Source: Actinospineispora acaciae DSM 45401
GTDB taxonomy: Bacteria > Actinomycetota > Actinomycetes > Mycobacteriales > Pseudonocardiaceae
Length of the DNA stretch: 64,000 bases
Assembly: GCF_000620785.1 (NCBI RefSeq)
Contig: NZ_JIAI01000017.1
Location: 1 to 64,000 of the forward strand
Direction: 5' to 3'
Shown: positions 50,810-58,869 of the stretch, piece by piece
Position numbering within the stretch: the stretch's first letter is position 1
How the letters are laid out: every line of letters starts with the position of its first letter
Notes under the pieces: model-generated
What the model was told of the DNA's origin: nothing
Databases searched by the model: none
The model's input: only the letters and a program-made list of their open reading frames with translations
Translations under genes and position numbers: made by a program

Positions 50810-52186
50810 GTGAAATCACTAGCAGAAGTGCGTCAGATGAGGGAGGAATGGTCACCGGAGGGACGTAAGGCCACTCTTGGCGCCTTTCTTGGGCTAACGA
50901 TCGACTTTTACGACATTTATCTGCCGGTCGTTGCCCTTACTCCGGCGATCGCTCTGTTCATCCCGACCGGCCTGCCGCCCACGACGAAGGTGACCATCAG
51001 CTTCATGGTCCTCGCGGTGACCTTTCTCGGCCGGCCGGTCGGCGCCTTCATCTTCGGCCACCTGGGCGACGTGCTCGGGCGCAAACGGACGACGATGATC
51101 GCGGTCGCGGGGTTCGGGGTGATGACCGGCCTGATCGGAGTGCTTCCCGGCTACGCTTCGTGGGGGATGGCGGCGCCCGTCCTGCTGCTTGCCCTCCGTT
51201 TCGTCGGTGGCATCTTCATGGGTGGGGAGTACACCAGCGCAAACCCGCTCGCGCTGGAGACCGCTCCCAAGCGGCTGCGCGGCCTGATCGGCGGTGTCAT
51301 TCAGTCGGCGTACCCGGTCGGATACATCGCGGTCTCCGCCACGGTCGCCATTATTCTCACCATGCTGCCGTCCGACACGCTCGAATCTCCCTACGTTCAG
51401 TACGGCTGGCGGATCCCATTCTTCGTGGGCGCCGGGCTCGCGTTTCTGTTCCTCTTCTACTACTGGTTCGTGGCCGAGTCGGAGATCTGGAAGAGCACGC
51501 GGAGCAAGGAGCCGGTCAATGCACCGCTGCGCGAGCTCTTCTCCGGCCAGAACTTCCGCAACTTGTCCCAGGTCTTCCTCCTGATGCTCGGCCTGTGGTT
51601 GGGGGTGCAGACCGCCATCTCACTGCCGCCCACCCTGATGCAGACCTACTTCAAGCTGCCGGCCGGGCCGGTAACCGACGGATTCTTGGTCGGGTATGCG
51701 TTTCTCTTCTTCGGCTTCATCGCGATGGCCCTGCTCGGCCAGGCCTTCGGGCGCCGACGGATGCTGATCCTGTCCGGTGTGTGGACCTTCAGCGTCGGCA
51801 CGGTGTGCTACTGGTTGATGCTCGAGAACATTCGTGCGGGCGGCGCGTTCGCCGCCACGGTGGCGCTACTCACGATCACGCTCCTGCTCACCGTTGCGCC
51901 GTGGGGAATTGTCACGACCTACATCAGTGAGCGGTTCCAGACGGGGATTCGATCCTCCGGGTATGGGATCGGGTACAGCCTCGCCGTCATTCCGACCGCG
52001 TTCTCCAGCTTCTACCTCAGCGGGCTCAGCCATTTCATGCCTTACTACCTGGGGCCGCTCGTGTTGATGGTGCTTGCCGGAGTCCTGGTCGTCGTCGGTG
52101 CGTGGATCGGACCGGAGACCCGAGATGTGGACATGGCGACGATGACACTGGTGCCGGAACCAGAACGGGGGACCTCCGCCGTCTGA
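50810..52186 (+). CDS. MFS transporter, MHS family
   Basis: The 458-residue protein has twelve membrane helices with LGAFLGLTIDFYDIYLPVVAL, RPVGAFIFGHLGDVLGRKRT and RFVGGIFMGGEYTSANPLALE, the MHS-type signatures. The substrate is probably an organic acid or aromatic acid. I prefer GTG 50810 with GAGAGG seven bases upstream to GTG 50801. Its base composition is visibly lower in GC than that of neighbouring genes, as is the DNA to its right, which suggests a transferred segment. Confidence 0.88.
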   Translation: MKSLAEVRQMREEWSPEGRKATLGAFLGLTIDFYDIYLPVVALTPAIALFIPTGLPPTTKVTISFMVLAVTFLGRPVGAFIFGHLGDVLGRKRTTMIAVAGFGVMTGLIGVLPGYASWGMAAPVLLLALRFVGGIFMGGEYTSANPLALETAPKRLRGLIGGVIQSAYPVGYIAVSATVAIILTMLPSDTLESPYVQYGWRIPFFVGAGLAFLFLFYYWFVAESEIWKSTRSKEPVNAPLRELFSGQNFRNLSQVFLLMLGLWLGVQTAISLPPTLMQTYFKLPAGPVTDGFLVGYAFLFFGFIAMALLGQAFGRRRMLILSGVWTFSVGTVCYWLMLENIRAGGAFAATVALLTITLLLTVAPWGIVTTYISERFQTGIRSSGYGIGYSLAVIPTAFSSFYLSGLSHFMPYYLGPLVLMVLAGVLVVVGAWIGPETRDVDMATMTLVPEPERGTSAV

Positions 52187-52322
52187 ACAACGAGGGGTGC
52201 CCGCCCCGAACAACCGCTACCTGTTCGGCATCGCCGCCGCCCAGAACTCCCAGGTAGAGATCATCGACACCGTCTCCGTCGACGTGGCGTGCGTTTCATT
52301 ACGCGGAGCGATCGTCCTCGCG

Positions 52323-53558
52323 TCACGACTCGTGTTGGGCGGCACTAGGCTTCTCGGTAGGTGCTTGAGGGCGTTTCCGGCGGCGCCATGCTCCCAACAG
52401 GAGTTTGGTAGATGCGAATGCGATGCTAGTCAGTAGAACTAATGTGATGATTGCACTGGCGAGGGTTCCATCTTTCTGGTATGTGCCTTGAAAGATCAGA
52501 ACTAGCCCTGTGGCGATCAACGCCGAACAAGATAACAGGACTGAGCCGAGCGCCGCCATCCAGGCCCATCTCACAATAGTGCGGAAGTGTGATTCCAACT
52601 GGCCGAGAAGCATCGCGCGTTGATCTAGCTGAGTTGAAGGAATGCCCGGATTCGGGTCCTGTGATGTACCGAGGAAAGCGCTCGATCGAGATCCATCGGG
52701 TTCCAGCGGTCGGAGGTTTCCAGAATCGCTGACCCCCACGGCAGGTGCTGGACCCTCCCCGCGGGGTGGCTGAGTGTTGGTCCGTATCCGTATCGCTCGG
52801 GGGCTCGGCGTAATAGTCTTGGTGAACTGTCGGCGTAAGACCAGATCACCGCTCGTGTCGTCGGCCCTGCTCATCGGGCGAGGCAGGCCTCGTCGAGCCA
52901 AATTGATGCGCAACATCCTTGTTATCGCGTCGAGCGTGAGTGTAGTTCCAGGAGGGGGCTGTGTGGACAATATCGAAATCAACTCACCGGTAAAGGCGGT
53001 ATATCGTTCACCCGGCACCGAACGGGAGATCTGGTTGGCCTCGCTCGAAGTGATTATGTAGGTCCCGCTGATCCGAATCTGCTGAAAGACCGCGGAGTCT
53101 GTTGACATTGCACCGATCGCTCTGCCGGAGAAGCAGCAGTCCAGGATGAGAACTCGAATGGCGGCGGGGCTGTCTTCGATAGTTTGTCGTATCCATGAGA
53201 ACGGGACCGCCGTGCCTTCTAGCTGATACAGATCAGGGTCTGTCTCACGAACGGTCAGCTGAAGATCACCGTTGCGGTCGAGCACGCCGTGGCCGGCATA
53301 GTACAGGAGCAGGACGTCCTCGGCGGTTTCGGCGGCACGCCCGAGGCGTCGCATGAAGCTTCGCGGCGAATCCGGACTGTCCACCACCGTGCAGTTTGCA
53401 TGTGTGAACACACCGCTGGCTGGGTCGCACAGTACCTTCTCCAGGCCGGAGAGGTTGCCTCGGACGGCCGGGAGGTTTGAGAACTTTTCGTTGTGCTCGT
53501 AGTCGCTCGTGCCAATCAGTACCGCCCGCGAAAGTCGCGTTACTGGGATTCTGATCAC
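52323..53558 (-). CDS. Caspase-family peptidase with C-terminal transmembrane segments
   Basis: Residues 10-215 are a caspase/metacaspase (C14) domain with SRAVLIGTSDYEH, catalytic His in LLYYAGHGVLD and catalytic Cys in LILDCCFSGRAIG. A proline-rich linker (about 240-320) leads to two membrane helices (WAWMAALGSVLLSCSALIATGLVLI and ASAIITLVLLTSIAFAS) near the C-terminus, which places the protease on the inner face of the membrane. It is seven bases behind an EACC1-type gene. I infer a membrane-tethered executioner in a conflict system; its trigger and substrates are unknown. Confidence 0.88.
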   Translation of the reverse strand: MIRIPVTRLSRAVLIGTSDYEHNEKFSNLPAVRGNLSGLEKVLCDPASGVFTHANCTVVDSPDSPRSFMRRLGRAAETAEDVLLLYYAGHGVLDRNGDLQLTVRETDPDLYQLEGTAVPFSWIRQTIEDSPAAIRVLILDCCFSGRAIGAMSTDSAVFQQIRISGTYIITSSEANQISRSVPGERYTAFTGELISILSTQPPPGTTLTLDAITRMLRINLARRGLPRPMSRADDTSGDLVLRRQFTKTITPSPRAIRIRTNTQPPRGEGPAPAVGVSDSGNLRPLEPDGSRSSAFLGTSQDPNPGIPSTQLDQRAMLLGQLESHFRTIVRWAWMAALGSVLLSCSALIATGLVLIFQGTYQKDGTLASAIITLVLLTSIAFASTKLLLGAWRRRKRPQAPTEKPSAAQHES

Positions 53559-53564
53559 TGTATG

Positions 53565-53927
53565 CTACTCGTCGGTCGCGAGAAAGTTGAGAACCTTGTC
53601 GACCACGGCGTCCGGATCATGCACCGCGGCGAGGTCCAGGGTCGTTTCTGTCCCATCAGGTCTCTTGAGCTGTATGCGGACAGATGTCCCGACCTGGCGC
53701 TGCGAGAGCCATGTGAACAGCGAGCGAACGAAGATCGTTGCGGCCCCTCCGCTGCCTAGGGCTATGGCGACAGCGTCCAGTGCTCCGCCCATGTCGCCAG
53801 GTTCGATTGAGTGTTCGGTGAGTCGGACCCGGCCGCGCAACTCACTTTCAGAACGCAACCACTGCGCCAGTGAGCGCAGCCCATGTGGTGCGTCGTCAAG
53901 TCTGACATGCGCGACGCCCCGCTCCAT
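53565..53927 (-). CDS. Effector-associated constant component (EACC1-like) protein
   Basis: The 120-residue protein shows a variable N-terminus, a middle amphipathic helix with the small-residue run ALGSGGAATIFVRSLFTWLSQR, and the strand pair VRIQLKRPDGTETTLDLAAV. This is the pattern of EACC1, a small component described beside diverse effectors in NTP-dependent conflict systems. ATG 53927 has AGGAGG eight bases upstream. It is the first gene of a two-gene operon with the caspase and probably recruits or regulates it. Confidence 0.75.
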   Translation of the reverse strand: MERGVAHVRLDDAPHGLRSLAQWLRSESELRGRVRLTEHSIEPGDMGGALDAVAIALGSGGAATIFVRSLFTWLSQRQVGTSVRIQLKRPDGTETTLDLAAVHDPDAVVDKVLNFLATDE

Positions 53928-54104
53928 GACATCCTCCTGTGCGCCAAAGTCGCCACGGTCGAGCACGATCTCCTAGCAATCGGTTCGCGCCGGGCCGATG
54001 CTCCGTTACCCGCGGTCTATTAGAGACCGAGCGTCACACGTAGGGAGAGCGTCGAGCCGTCGGGCGGGCCTAGAAGTGTACTGGTCCTGGGGCTCGGTCA
54101 GCCA

Positions 54105-54131
54105 GCCGTTGAACCTTCGTGGTTCAACGGC
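54105..54131. terminator. Strong hairpin downstream of tRNA-Thr
   Basis: GCCGTTGAACC (54105-54115) and GGTTCAACGGC (54121-54131) are perfect inverses with loop TTCGT. It lies 78 bases past the tRNA 3' end on the minus strand and upstream of the EACC1 gene, so it could end the tRNA transcript. There is no T run. Confidence 0.5.
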
Positions 54132-54208
54132 CGTCGCTGCCTTGGTTAAGACACGCTCGAATCTGTCGGCGCAGGCAGAGATGCCGGCGTTGGGTGCCCG
54201 GTTGAGGG

Positions 54209-54285
54209 TGGAGCCGCCTGAGGGAGTCGAACCCTCGACCTACGCATTACGAGTGCGTCGCTCTGACCGACTGAGCTAAGGCGGC
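54209..54285 (-). tRNA. tRNA-Thr (anticodon CGT)
   Basis: The minus strand folds into a full cloverleaf. The acceptor stem GCCGCCT pairs with AGGCGGC, the D arm is GCTC/GAGC, and the anticodon stem ACGCA/TGCGT carries loop CTCGTAA (anticodon CGT). The T stem is GAGGG/CCCTC with loop TTCGACT. Discriminator T and an encoded CCA end at 54209. It reads ACG codons. Confidence 0.96.
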
Positions 54286-54337
54286 GTGGTGCTCCGACAG
54301 TCTATCGGGCGGGTCGCGCGGGGGTGCGGGCGGCGGG

Positions 54338-55495
54338 TCAGCCGTGGTGGAGGACGGTGAGCATGGCTTCTACGGCTATGCGGGGTTTGACGTTGAGGTC
54401 GATGGCGTCTCGGCAGGCCAGGACGGCTTCCAGGCGGCGGAGGGTGGACTCGGGGGTCCAGGTGGCGGCGGCTTGGTGGGCGTCCTGGGAGCGGTCGGGG
54501 TGGGTTGGGGGGACGGGGGCGGCGAAGCGGGCGGCCAGGACGTCGCGGTAGAAGCCGGCGAGGTCGACCAGGGCGCGGTCCAGGGCGTCGCGTTGGTTGC
54601 GGGTGGAGCGGGAGCGTTGGCGGCGTTCGAGTTCGCGTTCGGCGGCTTTGGCGCCTCGTTGGGCGGAGGCGACGCCTTTGCCGGTGCCGCCGGCGCCCAT
54701 GGCGGTGGCCAGCGCCTCGCGTTCGGCGGCGTCGCGGGTGCCGGCGATGGCGGCGGCCTCGGCTTCGGCGGAGCCGATCAGGGTGTCGGCGGCCTGGAAG
54801 ACCTCGGTGTAGCCGTGCAGGGACAGCGGGAGGGAGAGGGCCTGGTCGCGGCGGGTGCGGGCTTCCGGGTCGCGGGCCAGGCGGCGGGCTCGGCCCACGT
54901 GGCCGCCGCAGACGGAGGCCGCCCAGGTCGCGGTGTCGGGGTCGATGCCGTCGCGGTTGGTGAGGACGTCGGCTATGGCGGGGGCGGGGGGAGTGCGGAG
55001 TGGCACCAGGCGGCAGCGGGAGCGGATGGTGACGGGCACGTCGTCGGGGTGGTCGGAGGGGGCGCAGAGCAGGAAGACCGTGCGGTCGGAGGGTTCTTCC
55101 ACCGCTTTGAGCAGGGCGTTGGCGGCGCCTTCGGTGAGGCGGTCGGCGTCGGCGATGATGACGATCTGCCAGTTGCCGGTGCTCGGCCAGCGGGCGGCGA
55201 TCTGGACGAGCGCGCGCATCTCGGACACCGAGATGGACAGGCCTTCGGGGACCACCTCGCGGACGTCGGAGTGGGTGCCCGCGAGCACGGTGCGGCAGGC
55301 CTGGCAGTGTCCGCAGCCGCCGTTCTCGCACTGCAGGGCCGCCGCGAAGGCTCGGGCGGCCACCGAGCGGCCGGATCCGGGTGGGCCGGTGAACAGCCAG
55401 GCGTGCGTCATCGCCCTCGGGTCCTCGGCGGCCGCCGAGAGGACGGCTATCGCCTTGTCCTGGCCGACCAGGTCGGCCCATACGCCGTCTGCCAC
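54338..55495 (-). CDS. holB: DNA polymerase III subunit delta prime
   Basis: The 385-residue clamp-loader subunit has GQDKAIAVLSAAA, the P-loop GPPGSGRS, zinc-binding Cys residues in CENGGCGHCQACRTVL, and VIIADADRLTEGAANALLKAVEEP with the switch motif SRC in TIRSRCRLVPL. It belongs to the complex that loads the beta sliding clamp. The MFS/thymidylate-kinase-like gene lies upstream in the same direction with one small gene between, the usual tmk-holB neighbourhood. Confidence 0.95.
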   Translation of the reverse strand: MADGVWADLVGQDKAIAVLSAAAEDPRAMTHAWLFTGPPGSGRSVAARAFAAALQCENGGCGHCQACRTVLAGTHSDVREVVPEGLSISVSEMRALVQIAARWPSTGNWQIVIIADADRLTEGAANALLKAVEEPSDRTVFLLCAPSDHPDDVPVTIRSRCRLVPLRTPPAPAIADVLTNRDGIDPDTATWAASVCGGHVGRARRLARDPEARTRRDQALSLPLSLHGYTEVFQAADTLIGSAEAEAAAIAGTRDAAEREALATAMGAGGTGKGVASAQRGAKAAERELERRQRSRSTRNQRDALDRALVDLAGFYRDVLAARFAAPVPPTHPDRSQDAHQAAATWTPESTLRRLEAVLACRDAIDLNVKPRIAVEAMLTVLHHG

Positions 55496-55558
55496 GACAC
55501 CATCATGCCGTCCGGGCCGTGCGCGCAGCGAACCGGCGTCCGGCGGGACGTGGCGAAA

Positions 55559-55593
55559 AGAAGGGCGTCGAACCCCCGGTCCGACGCCCTTCT
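55559..55593 (-). terminator. Intrinsic terminator of the small exported protein gene
   Basis: AGAAGGGCGTCG (55559-55570) and CGACGCCCTTCT (55582-55593) are a perfect 12-bp stem with an 11-base loop. On the minus strand it is followed by TTTTCG. It lies 22 bases past the stop of the gene at 55615. Confidence 0.88.
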
Positions 55594-55614
55594 CACAGGA
55601 GAGTAACTCGTGGC

Positions 55615-55866
55615 TCAGTTCTCCGAGCTGTTGTTCTGCTCGCAGTCGCCGGTGTTGTTCTGCTCGTTCTCGGCCTTACCGAGAGACGCGAAGGCCCCGT
55701 CGGTAATGCCGATGTGGTTGCCGCACGCCTGGACGGGGTTCTGGTAGGTGGTGTTGTTCGTATTCGAGTCGCCACGCTGGTCGGTGTCGCTCGCGAATGC
55801 GAACGGGGTTGCCGCCACGACGGCCGCCGCCGCGACCGCCACAACGATTCCGGCCTTCTTCAGCAC
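55615..55866 (-). CDS. Small secreted Asn-rich protein
   Basis: The 83-residue precursor starts VLKKAGIVVAVAAAAVVAATPFAFA, a clear Sec signal peptide with cleavage after about residue 25-26. The mature part (about 57 residues) is rich in Asn, Gln and Asp with two Cys (QACGNHIG and GDCEQNN). It is reminiscent in size and composition of chaplin- or rodlin-like surface proteins but lacks their full motifs. GAGGAGA precedes the GTG, and a strong terminator follows, so it is a well-defined single gene. Confidence 0.75.
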   Translation of the reverse strand: MLKKAGIVVAVAAAAVVAATPFAFASDTDQRGDSNTNNTTYQNPVQACGNHIGITDGAFASLGKAENEQNNTGDCEQNNSSEN

Positions 55867-56108
55867 TGTATCTCCTCTTCGATCGGCGGCGTCTCCGCCG
55901 CCCGGGGGGTCTAGCCAGTGAACTTTGGTCTGGGGAGCCCCACTGGCTGGAATTGAGAGTACCGAATCTGGCCGGCGGCACAATGGATTCCAGGAAAGTT
56001 CTTGATCTTGCTGTACGTGTTCAGTGGAAGAGTTACGTCTACTTTCGAGTGGGATGGCAGACCTATTCGAGGGATAGGGTCAACCAATAGGGGGAGCCGG
56101 CGCCGGGC

Positions 56109-58031
56109 TCAGGGCTGATGGCGCAGGGGCGCGGTGTGGACCAGGGGGCGGATGGCGTCGCGGACCCGGTGGTGGACGACGTCGGGCGGGGCGTCGGCGT
56201 CGATCACGAGGTAGCGGTGGGGCTCGGCGGCGGCCGCCCTGCGGGTGGGCCATCCGCGCATGCGCAGGTGCTCCTCGGCGAGGGTGAGCGGGTCGGGCTG
56301 GTCGGGGTCGGTGGGCGGGCGGTCGAGCAGGACCGTCACGTCCGGGCGCAGCCGGCCGGTGGCCCAGCCGGCCAGGCTGTCCAGCTCGGCGGCGTCCAGC
56401 TCGGCGGGGTCGGGGGCCAGGCGGCTGGACAGGAACCTGTCCACCACGACGATGGCGCCGGACCGCAGCGCCGGGAGGATCTCGCGCTCCACCACGTCGG
56501 CGCGCACTGCGGCGGCGGCCAGCGCGCGCGCTCGCGGGCCGGTCAGCTCGCCGGCGAGCAGGGCGTCGGCGCCGGGCTCGGCGGGCTCGGCCACCGGGTG
56601 GCCCTCGGCGCGCAGCCAGTCGGCCAGCCGCGCGGCCTGTTCGGCGGACTCGTCGGGGGTGCCGCCCTCGACGGCGACCAGCACGCCCGTCGGGGGGCGG
56701 CGGGGGCCCCTGCGCAGCGCGCCGAGCAGGTCGGGGAGCAGCGGTTCGGAGCGCCTGTCGTCCATCTGGTGGTAGGCGAGCACGCCGACCAGGGAGGCGA
56801 TCAGGCCGGCGGCGCCGAGCACGGTGCGGGTGCCGTCCACCGGCAGCGTGGTGCCGAAGACGTGGACGGTGCGGGTCTGGACCAGGCCGACGGCGACCGG
56901 GACCACGGACATCGAGGCCAGCAGGTCCAGGCGGACGATGGACTGCACGAACGCGACCACCCGGCCGCGCACCTCGTTGGCGACCTGGGAGCCGATGATG
57001 GTCAGGCCGGTCAGGAACGCGGCGCCCGCGCAGGCGCCCACCATCGCCACCGTGACCAGCGCGACGAACAGGTGCGGGGCCAGCGCGACCAGCACCAGGC
57101 TCAGGCCGGCCGCCACGATCGCGGCGCCGAACAGGCGGTTGTGCGGCAGCCGGCGGGCCAGCCGGGGCGCGGCGCCCATGCCGGTGGCCATCCCGATGAA
57201 CACCGAGACGAACAGCATCCCGTACGCCGCGTCGCCACCGCCGAGGTTGGTGGCGTACAGCTTGGCCAGCGCGATCACCGCGCCGCCGGCCGCGAACGCG
57301 CCCATGATGCCGATCACCAGCCCGCGCATCAGCGGCGTCGACCCGACGAACCGGGCGCCGTCGCGCAGCAGCGCGAGCAGGCTGGTGCCGGGCTCCCTGG
57401 CGCGGCCTGGCGAGCGGCCGGAGATCTCCGGGATGGCGGCCCAGACGGTCAGCGCGGTGAGCAGGTAGCCGCCGCCGTTGATCATCAGTGCGATGTAGAC
57501 GGTGGTGGTGGGGCTGGGGTGCTCGCCGATCAGCTTGCCGACCGTGGACACGGCGGTGAACAGGCCGGACGCGACGATCACGGCGACGCCGTAGGTCATC
57601 GCCAGGCTCAGTTGGTTGGCGGTCTCGACCTGGTCCTTGCGGCGCAGCAGGTTCGGGATCGAGGCGTCCTTGGCCGGGATCCAGAACATCGAGCAGATCT
57701 CGATCAGGAACGTGGCCGCGAACAGCCACCACAGCGACCCGACCAGCGGGATCGAGAAGAACAGCCCGAACCGCGCCAGGTCGCAGATGACCATGAGCTT
57801 GCGCCGGTCGAACTTGTCGGCCAGCGCGCCGGCCAGCGGGCCGAGCACCAGCGCGGGCAGCAGCCTGGTGGCCACCACGCCGCCGAGCGCGAAGCTCTGC
57901 GCCTGGTAGCCGGTGGTCAGCTGGGTGGCCAGCGCGGACAGGGCGAGCAGTGACAGCCAGTCACCGGTGGAGGCCAGGGCGGTGACCAGCCAGAGCCGCC
58001 GGAACGAGGGGATCGCGAGCACGCCGCGCAC
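56109..58031 (-). CDS. MFS membrane domain fused to degenerate thymidylate-kinase-like domain
   Basis: Residues about 1-425 are a twelve-helix MFS-type domain (IPSFRRLWLVTALASTGDWLSLLALSALA, ADKFDRRKLMVICDL, IPAKDASIPNLL). Residues about 440-640 follow the thymidylate kinase fold (REILPALRSGAIVVVDRFLSSRLA, DVTVLLDRPP, AEEHLRMRGWPTR). The P-loop, normally FEGGxGAGKST, reads VEGGTPDESAEQ and lacks GxxGKS, so ATP binding looks lost. The fusion next to holB is known in actinobacteria; the ruined P-loop is not typical. The start at GTG 58031 is uncertain. Confidence 0.85.
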   Translation of the reverse strand: MRGVLAIPSFRRLWLVTALASTGDWLSLLALSALATQLTTGYQAQSFALGGVVATRLLPALVLGPLAGALADKFDRRKLMVICDLARFGLFFSIPLVGSLWWLFAATFLIEICSMFWIPAKDASIPNLLRRKDQVETANQLSLAMTYGVAVIVASGLFTAVSTVGKLIGEHPSPTTTVYIALMINGGGYLLTALTVWAAIPEISGRSPGRAREPGTSLLALLRDGARFVGSTPLMRGLVIGIMGAFAAGGAVIALAKLYATNLGGGDAAYGMLFVSVFIGMATGMGAAPRLARRLPHNRLFGAAIVAAGLSLVLVALAPHLFVALVTVAMVGACAGAAFLTGLTIIGSQVANEVRGRVVAFVQSIVRLDLLASMSVVPVAVGLVQTRTVHVFGTTLPVDGTRTVLGAAGLIASLVGVLAYHQMDDRRSEPLLPDLLGALRRGPRRPPTGVLVAVEGGTPDESAEQAARLADWLRAEGHPVAEPAEPGADALLAGELTGPRARALAAAAVRADVVEREILPALRSGAIVVVDRFLSSRLAPDPAELDAAELDSLAGWATGRLRPDVTVLLDRPPTDPDQPDPLTLAEEHLRMRGWPTRRAAAAEPHRYLVIDADAPPDVVHHRVRDAIRPLVHTAPLRHQP

Positions 58032-58165
58032 CCGGTGGGTGACGGAGGAGGGCAGCTCGAGGGCGCCGGCGGGCGCGTGGTCCGGGCCGATCGCGCCTCA
58101 CCTCCTTGCGGCGGTGGGCCGCACCGTCGGCGGCCCCCTAGGGGTGCACCCAGGGTAGCCGTCGA

Positions 58166-58185
58166 ACCTAAGTGTGCTCTTAGGT
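58166..58185. terminator. Short hairpin at the 3' end of the tail-anchored protein gene
   Basis: ACCTAAG (58166-58172) pairs with CTTAGGT (58179-58185) over a six-base loop, directly after the stop at 58187-58189 on the minus strand. Confidence 0.45.
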
Positions 58186-58186
58186 G

Positions 58187-58798
58187 CTAGTGGGTGGTCA
58201 GCAGGCTGACGATGGTCTCGATCACGATCACGAGGAAGATCACGACGAATACGGCGGTGAACAGCAGCGAACCGAGGCGGCTGCGGGACCCTCGGGTCAG
58301 GCCGGTGAGGCCGGGGTCTTCGCGGCTGCGGCCCACGGGCGGGCGGAAGTCGCCGAACGCCGAGTGCACCACCGGGCCGATGGGCGAGGGCTCGGGGCGG
58401 GCGCGGTGGGGCCGGCGCGGGGTGGAGCGGCTCGGGTCGGACGAGTGCGGGGCCGCGCGGCCAGGACGGGTGGCGGACCGTTGAGGGGCGGCCTGTGCGG
58501 GCTTGCTGGCCTTGGGTTCGGCGGCCCTCGGCTCGGGTGCTCTTGGTTCCGGGGCTGGGCGTTCGGGGGCCCGGCGTTCTCGGTGTGGAGCTGACGCACG
58601 GGGTTCGGCGGGGCGGGGTTCGGGGACGTCGTCGCTGTCCAGCTCGGCCAGGAGGTCGGCGAGGGTGTCGTCGTCCAGCTCGGGGACTCGGGGGTCCCAG
58701 AGCGGGGGCAGCGTGTCGTCCGTGATCCGGGGCAGCAACGGGTCGGTGCGCTCCGATGGCCGGATGGCGCCGCCGTCGAACCGGGACTCGCTGCTCAC
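58187..58798 (-). CDS. Proline-rich protein with C-terminal membrane anchor, unknown function
   Basis: The 203-residue protein starts MSSESRFDGGAIRPSERTDPLLPRITDD and has an acidic segment (LDDDTLADLLAELDSDDVPE). About 60 residues of Pro/Arg/Ala/Glu repeats (APEPRAPEPRAAEPKASKP) follow, then one hydrophobic helix at the very end (LLFTAVFVVIFLVIVIETIVSLL). A cytoplasmic, tail-anchored topology is likely. It lies between topA and the MFS-kinase gene in the same direction. No family is recognised. Confidence 0.65.
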   Translation of the reverse strand: MSSESRFDGGAIRPSERTDPLLPRITDDTLPPLWDPRVPELDDDTLADLLAELDSDDVPEPRPAEPRASAPHRERRAPERPAPEPRAPEPRAAEPKASKPAQAAPQRSATRPGRAAPHSSDPSRSTPRRPHRARPEPSPIGPVVHSAFGDFRPPVGRSREDPGLTGLTRGSRSRLGSLLFTAVFVVIFLVIVIETIVSLLTTH

Positions 58799-58869
58799 AG
58801 CGGTCGAGGGTAACCCCGGACACGCCCGGTTCGTGGCAAGTTCGCCGAACCGGGCGGCCCGCTAACGGG

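Noticed and set aside
52187..52322. Short open frame starting near 52197 after the MHS transporter
   Set aside because: Its beginning (NRYLFGIAAAQNSQVEIIDT) hints at a beta-propeller fragment, but the frame runs antisense into the caspase gene and has no ribosome site; evidence is too thin.
50593..54285. Integrative island with attachment sites at tRNA-Thr
   Set aside because: The lower GC and conflict genes suggest an island, but I found no integrase gene and no second copy of the tRNA 3' end.
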